The position numbers were made by a program, and so were the translations under genes. Shown piece after piece: positions 5,872-8,525 of a stretch of DNA of 8,525 bases (its first letter is position 1; every line of letters begins with the position of its first letter). Source of the stretch: JBEKEX01 sp050013615 (GTDB lineage: Bacteria; Chloroflexota; Anaerolineae; Anaerolineales; Anaerolineaceae); assembly GCA_050013615.1 (NCBI GenBank), contig JBEKEX010000166.1, positions 1 to 8,525 on the forward strand, in the 5' to 3' direction. The notes beneath the pieces were generated by a model, which saw only the letters and a program-made list of their open reading frames with translations, searched no databases and had not been told where the DNA came from.

Positions 5872-7018
5872 ACATATCTTTAACCGATAAGCGAATCTCT
5901 TCCAGCACTTCCTGGTTTGGATCGACTCCCAATCGTTGTTCCAAGGCGGCTTTGGCGCGCATATTTTTGGCCCTGCCCAGCGCCCATGCCGTGTGCAAAC
6001 GGATCAAAGCATCCGGTTCGGTTTTGAGAATGTGTGCCAATAAATCGGTATTGGCGTCGTTGCGCTCATTGCCAAGTGCAACAACTACGTTACGGAGATA
6101 ACCGTTTCGTCCAAGGCGCAAGATAGGTGAAGAGCGATATTTGAATTGAAACTCGTCTTCGGTTAACAATATCTCTTTTCGTAATAATGGCCGTACTGGC
6201 GGCTGGCCGAAAAAGGGCAATTGGTAGTTGCCGCGGGCTACCTGCTTCTTATTCCAGGGACAAACGATTTGGCAGATGTCGCAGCCAAAGACCCAATTTC
6301 CTAGTAAAGGCCTCAATTCGCGTGGGATCATACCCTTGTTCTCGATGGTTAAATAGGAGATGCAGCGGCGTGAATCAACGCTACGGTTGGGCAAAATGCA
6401 GCCTGTTGGACAGGCTTCCAGGCAGCGTGTGCAATTTCCACAATAATCGGGAATGCTTTGCGGGGTTGACCCGGCGGGAATATCGGTGAATAGCTCTGCC
6501 AACAAGAAAAATGAACCAACCTCCGGCGAGATCAAGCAAGAGTTTTTAGCTATCCAGCCAAGACCGGCCCGCCCTGTCAGTTCACGCTCCAGGATGGGCG
6601 GGCTATCAGTAAATACCCGGGCTTTCGTAGCTTGCCCAAAGAGCATCCTGATCTTTTCAACGAGCTTATTGCCTTGGACGAGGATCCAGCCATGATAATC
6701 TTCCTGCCAGGCATAAGCTGCGACCCTACCTGTTCCGGCGGGCTTGGCTTCTTGGAGATTGAGAATGGGATTGGGATAGGGCAGACCCAGCGCTAAAATG
6801 GAATGGCACTCTGGCATGATTAGTGAAGGTCGTGCACGCCTGCTTACGTTAAGGGGATTGGCAAGATAGGACATGCCGGCGTGATTACCGGCATCTATCC
6901 AGGATTGGAAAAAAGAGAAATGTTCGGGACCTTTGGGGGTGGTGATGCCGACTAGAGAAAAGCCGAGGTGTTCGGCCTCGGCTTTGATTTCGTTGATGAA
7001 GGAAGACAAATCGTTCAT
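5870..7018 (-). CDS. queG: Epoxyqueuosine reductase QueG
   Basis: This 382-residue iron-sulfur, cobalamin-dependent enzyme reduces epoxyqueuosine to queuosine in the tRNA wobble position, the last step of queuosine synthesis, in the cytoplasm. The N-terminal DUF1730 region covers about 1-130. The motif TDSPPILERELTGRAGLGWIAKN at 137-159 contains the conserved Asp138 assigned to catalysis. Two 4Fe-4S clusters are indicated by Cys193, Cys196, Cys199 and Cys203 (CGNCTRCLEACP) and by Cys219, Cys246, Cys249 and Cys253 (GCDICQIVCPWN). A C-terminal HEAT-like region (about 305-360) completes the long form of the enzyme. All key residues are present. The start ATG at 7018 matches the family start, although the ribosome site is weak. 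It lies 20 bp after the lipoprotein stop and is probably co-transcribed with it. No other queuosine genes or preQ1 riboswitch are seen here. Confidence 0.96.
   Translation of the reverse strand: MNDLSSFINEIKAEAEHLGFSLVGITTPKGPEHFSFFQSWIDAGNHAGMSYLANPLNVSRRARPSLIMPECHSILALGLPYPNPILNLQEAKPAGTGRVAAYAWQEDYHGWILVQGNKLVEKIRMLFGQATKARVFTDSPPILERELTGRAGLGWIAKNSCLISPEVGSFFLLAELFTDIPAGSTPQSIPDYCGNCTRCLEACPTGCILPNRSVDSRRCISYLTIENKGMIPRELRPLLGNWVFGCDICQIVCPWNKKQVARGNYQLPFFGQPPVRPLLRKEILLTEDEFQFKYRSSPILRLGRNGYLRNVVVALGNERNDANTDLLAHILKTEPDALIRLHTAWALGRAKNMRAKAALEQRLGVDPNQEVLEEIRLSVKDM
6959..6985 (-). other. Strong hairpin with T-run inside the start of queG
   Basis: On the minus strand AAAGCCGAGG pairs perfectly with CCTCGGCTTT across a 7-base loop (CCGAACA), and TTTTCTCT follows. 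The hairpin covers about codons 12-20 of queG. It has the form of an intrinsic terminator or attenuator placed within the coding sequence, but it also simply encodes KAEAEHLGF. A regulatory role is unproven. Confidence 0.4.
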
Positions 7019-7038
7019 GGAGTTAGTGGTGATAGGTG

Positions 7039-7704
7039 CTAGCTGCCGGAGACGACGAACAGCACGTATAGAGATTCTCCAAAGAAATGGCCTTCAGGGT
7101 TGAGCAGCCGGAACCAATACTTGTATGTGCCATTGTCGCTTGGTGTGACCAAGCTCACGCTGATATCCACCGTAGCACCTGGAGCGACAGCGTTAGGGAC
7201 GGCGACTTCCTTCGTAATTAATACAGTTGGAACGTCACTGATGGCAATGCCATCGAGGTAGACCAGCTTGTAATTAGAATTCCACGTGGTCGTGCCTGTG
7301 TTCTTGACACGCCAAGTCTTGGTGAACTGGTGGTTGGCTTTGATGGTGGTATTATCGGGGATGGTGATATCAGAATCGAACTGTGCATCGTCTGGGCCGC
7401 TGGTCGCGCTGGTCGTGGGAAGGACAATGGATATGCCGGTTGTCGAAAGAGTCGGAAGCGTTATCGTTGCAGACGTGGTGGATTGCTGTGTGGGGATAGG
7501 TGTCTTGGTCGCAGTGGGTTCCGGAGTGGGCGTGGCCGTCGGACGAGCGGCCTGGGTCTGGGCCAATTGTGTTTGAACAGTCTGGTTGACTTCGGTCAAT
7601 AGTAGGTTGGGATCGGTGGTGGGCGTAGCGGGCGCCAGGCTGCCGCAAGCCGCCAACAGAGCAATGGTCATCAACCCTGCAACGACATATGCAATCTTTT
7701 TCAT
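7039..7704 (-). CDS. Lipoprotein with NBR1-type Ig-like (four-tryptophan) domain
   Basis: This is a 221-residue exported lipoprotein. I chose ATG 7704 because GGAG lies 8 bp upstream and a classic lipoprotein signal follows: MKK, a hydrophobic core and the lipobox LAAC with Cys20 as the lipidation site. A longer frame to 7779 would bury the signal. A Gln-rich stretch (35-52) and a Thr/Pro linker (53-105) lead to a beta-sandwich domain at about 107-219. There FTKTWRVKNTGTTTW (Trp131, Trp141), VAPGATVDISVSL and GTYKYWFRL (Trp197) match the NBR1/ILRUN-like Ig domain found in many Chloroflexota surface proteins, where its ligand is unknown. No enzyme motif is seen. It follows the M23 peptidase by 114 bp and precedes queG by 20 bp; the link with the peptidase suggests a wall-related role, while queG is probably a passenger. 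Confidence 0.87.
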   Translation of the reverse strand: MKKIAYVVAGLMTIALLAACGSLAPATPTTDPNLLLTEVNQTVQTQLAQTQAARPTATPTPEPTATKTPIPTQQSTTSATITLPTLSTTGISIVLPTTSATSGPDDAQFDSDITIPDNTTIKANHQFTKTWRVKNTGTTTWNSNYKLVYLDGIAISDVPTVLITKEVAVPNAVAPGATVDISVSLVTPSDNGTYKYWFRLLNPEGHFFGESLYVLFVVSGS

Positions 7705-7750
7705 TCCGTTTTCTCCACTCAGTCGACGAGTTAAGTTCCAGAGAAGCGTA

Positions 7751-7779
7751 ATTTTCAAGCCGGTTATAAATCTTGTCAA
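7751..7779 (-). promoter_or_regulatory. Possible promoter for the lipoprotein-queG unit
   Basis: The minus strand has a consensus -35 TTGACA (7779-7774), a 17-bp spacer and GAAAAT (7756-7751), a mediocre -10. Transcription would start near 7744, about 40 bases before the lipoprotein start. The perfect -35 and spacing favour it; the weak -10 does not. Confidence 0.35.
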
Positions 7780-7813
7780 GAGTACGACCCTGTGTTGTTC
7801 AGAAAATCACCCT

Positions 7814-7851
7814 ACGAGTCATGGTTGAGGTGTCACCAACCATGTACTCGT
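7814..7851 (-). terminator. Stem-loop at the end of the M23 peptidase gene, possible weak terminator
   Basis: ACGAGTCATGGTTG (7814-7827) pairs with CAACCATGTACTCGT (7837-7851), 14 bp with a single bulged base, across a 9-base loop. It overlaps the stop codon (7819-7821). On the minus strand the stem is followed by AGGGTGATTTTC, a poor T-run, so partial termination or 3'-end protection is more likely than full termination. This fits a separate promoter for the next gene. Confidence 0.45.
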
Positions 7852-8525
7852 ATCTGGAAGAGGCGGCAATGCAGTCTTGTAACCAAAAGTGCCACGGAAC
7901 GTAAAGTATGAAATCGCGCCGGAATGCACCGTAGTTTTTAGATCATATTCTTCACCGTCATAGACGACCTTGACAGTATAGTTACCGGCCGGCAGATCAC
8001 TGAGAACCATGTTTTCCTGGTAATAATCGTCGGGATAAACACCATCCGGGCCGTAAGTATAAACTTCATTGAAAGTGCCGTCGTCGGCCACAACGGCAAC
8101 AGAATGTGTGGTCAACCAGGAGCCGTCGGTATTGGTCAATTTTCCGACGAGCACGCCATCCCCTTCCGGGGGGACCATCCATAGTTCTGGGTTGCGAGTG
8201 TTGAAGTAGTTATTGGTCTCCAGCCTTACCTCGAAGTGCACATGCGGCCCGGTGGCAAAACCGGTGTCGCCGACCAACCCGAGCGGGTCACCAGCCTGGA
8301 CGCGCTGCCCGACCTGTACCAATACCTGCTCCATGTGGGCATATACAGTGCTTAAGCGATGTCCCTCGAAGCCAAAATCGTGGCGCACCACCACGGCCAT
8401 GCCATAGGGATCATCTTTGTTGCCCTGGTCGCCGCTCAACAGGCCATAACCTGCCCAAACGACCGTGCCTGATGCTGCGGCATGGATGATGGTGCCGCGC
8501 GGCGCGTCTATATCGACGCCCGTGT
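7819..8525 (-). CDS. M23 family (LytM-like) metallopeptidase, C-terminal part (runs off right edge)
   Basis: The minus-strand frame is open to the right edge; the 234 complete codons seen begin TGVDIDAP. M23 enzymes are zinc endopeptidases that cut peptide bridges in peptidoglycan. Their metal motif is HxGxD: the Asp is codon 4 here, and the two bases before the first full codon (AC) fit the third and second bases of a His codon cut by the edge. YAHM (His63) and GPHVHFEV (His94, His96) supply the remaining catalytic and metal residues, and the GDTGFATGPHVHFE wording is typical. After the peptidase domain (to about 110) comes a beta-rich tail (VLVGKLTNTDG, LSDLPAGNYTVKVVYDG) resembling carboxypeptidase-regulatory or Ig-like add-ons. 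The N-terminus and any signal peptide lie outside the window. A TTG at 8439 is internal and not the start. Confidence 0.92.
   Translation of the reverse strand, partial: TGVDIDAPRGTIIHAAASGTVVWAGYGLLSGDQGNKDDPYGMAVVVRHDFGFEGHRLSTVYAHMEQVLVQVGQRVQAGDPLGLVGDTGFATGPHVHFEVRLETNNYFNTRNPELWMVPPEGDGVLVGKLTNTDGSWLTTHSVAVVADDGTFNEVYTYGPDGVYPDDYYQENMVLSDLPAGNYTVKVVYDGEEYDLKTTVHSGAISYFTFRGTFGYKTALPPLPDTSTWLVTPQP

Noticed and set aside
7019..7038. preQ1 riboswitch controlling queG
   Set aside because: Only 20 bp separate queG from the lipoprotein stop, too short for the aptamer, and no preQ1 aptamer pattern is visible upstream.
7370..7648. Overlapping frames on both strands within the Thr/Pro-rich linker of the lipoprotein
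   Set aside because: Low-complexity ACN/CCN codons keep other frames open; only the lipoprotein frame has a signal peptide, a ribosome site and a folded domain.
1..8525. tRNA or rRNA genes, insertion sequences, attachment sites
   Set aside because: I looked for cloverleaf or rRNA-like segments, transposase motifs and long terminal inverted repeats and saw none, including at the 985 junction.

Overview
The window looks like bacterial DNA of two different origins. From about position 1000 to the right end it reads as Chloroflexota, most likely Anaerolineae. The signs are Thr/Pro-rich linkers in exported proteins, a LysM protein with one membrane anchor, an NBR1-Ig-like lipoprotein, an M23 peptidase with a beta-rich tail, and a huge stacked-GAF sensor beside STAS and HATPase partner-switching proteins. 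The leftmost ~1 kb reads as Planctomycetota: the C-terminal half of a XylR-type LacI/AraC hybrid regulator, followed on the same strand by the N-terminus of a prepilin-like protein of the kind (DUF1559) that is abundant in that phylum. These assignments come from family recognition, not from a search.

Layout. Minus strand, 4788 to 190: a STAS anti-anti-sigma protein, a HATPase anti-sigma/kinase protein (stop overlaps the next start by one base), then a multi-GAF sensor. In known systems this order ends in a GAF-SpoIIE (PP2C) phosphatase that dephosphorylates the STAS protein. Here the sensor gene is damaged twice. Near 2700 about 28-30 codons of GAF3 are missing and the frame shifts. Near 980-996 the reading frame passes, exactly at the coiled-coil linker that normally leads into the phosphatase domain, into the back half of a XylR-type regulator. 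The phosphatase domain is absent, and so is the front half of the regulator.

The 4789-5064 intergenic region separates divergent genes. It holds a likely extended -10 promoter for the STAS operon and a 16-bp tandem array (three perfect units plus two decaying ones), each perfect unit carrying a small inverted repeat. On the plus strand (5065-5820) lies a membrane-anchored double-LysM protein. It converges on queG, and a 13-bp stem terminator serves both genes.

Minus strand, right edge to 5870: a partial M23 endopeptidase, an NBR1-Ig-like lipoprotein, and queG (epoxyqueuosine reductase, tRNA queuosine synthesis). The first two and the LysM protein form a cell-envelope group. queG is probably co-transcribed with the lipoprotein (20-bp gap).

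The most important observation is the hybrid junction near 985. An assembly or amplification chimera is the simplest explanation, and the apparent GAF-AraC fusion should not be taken as a new regulator without read-level proof.
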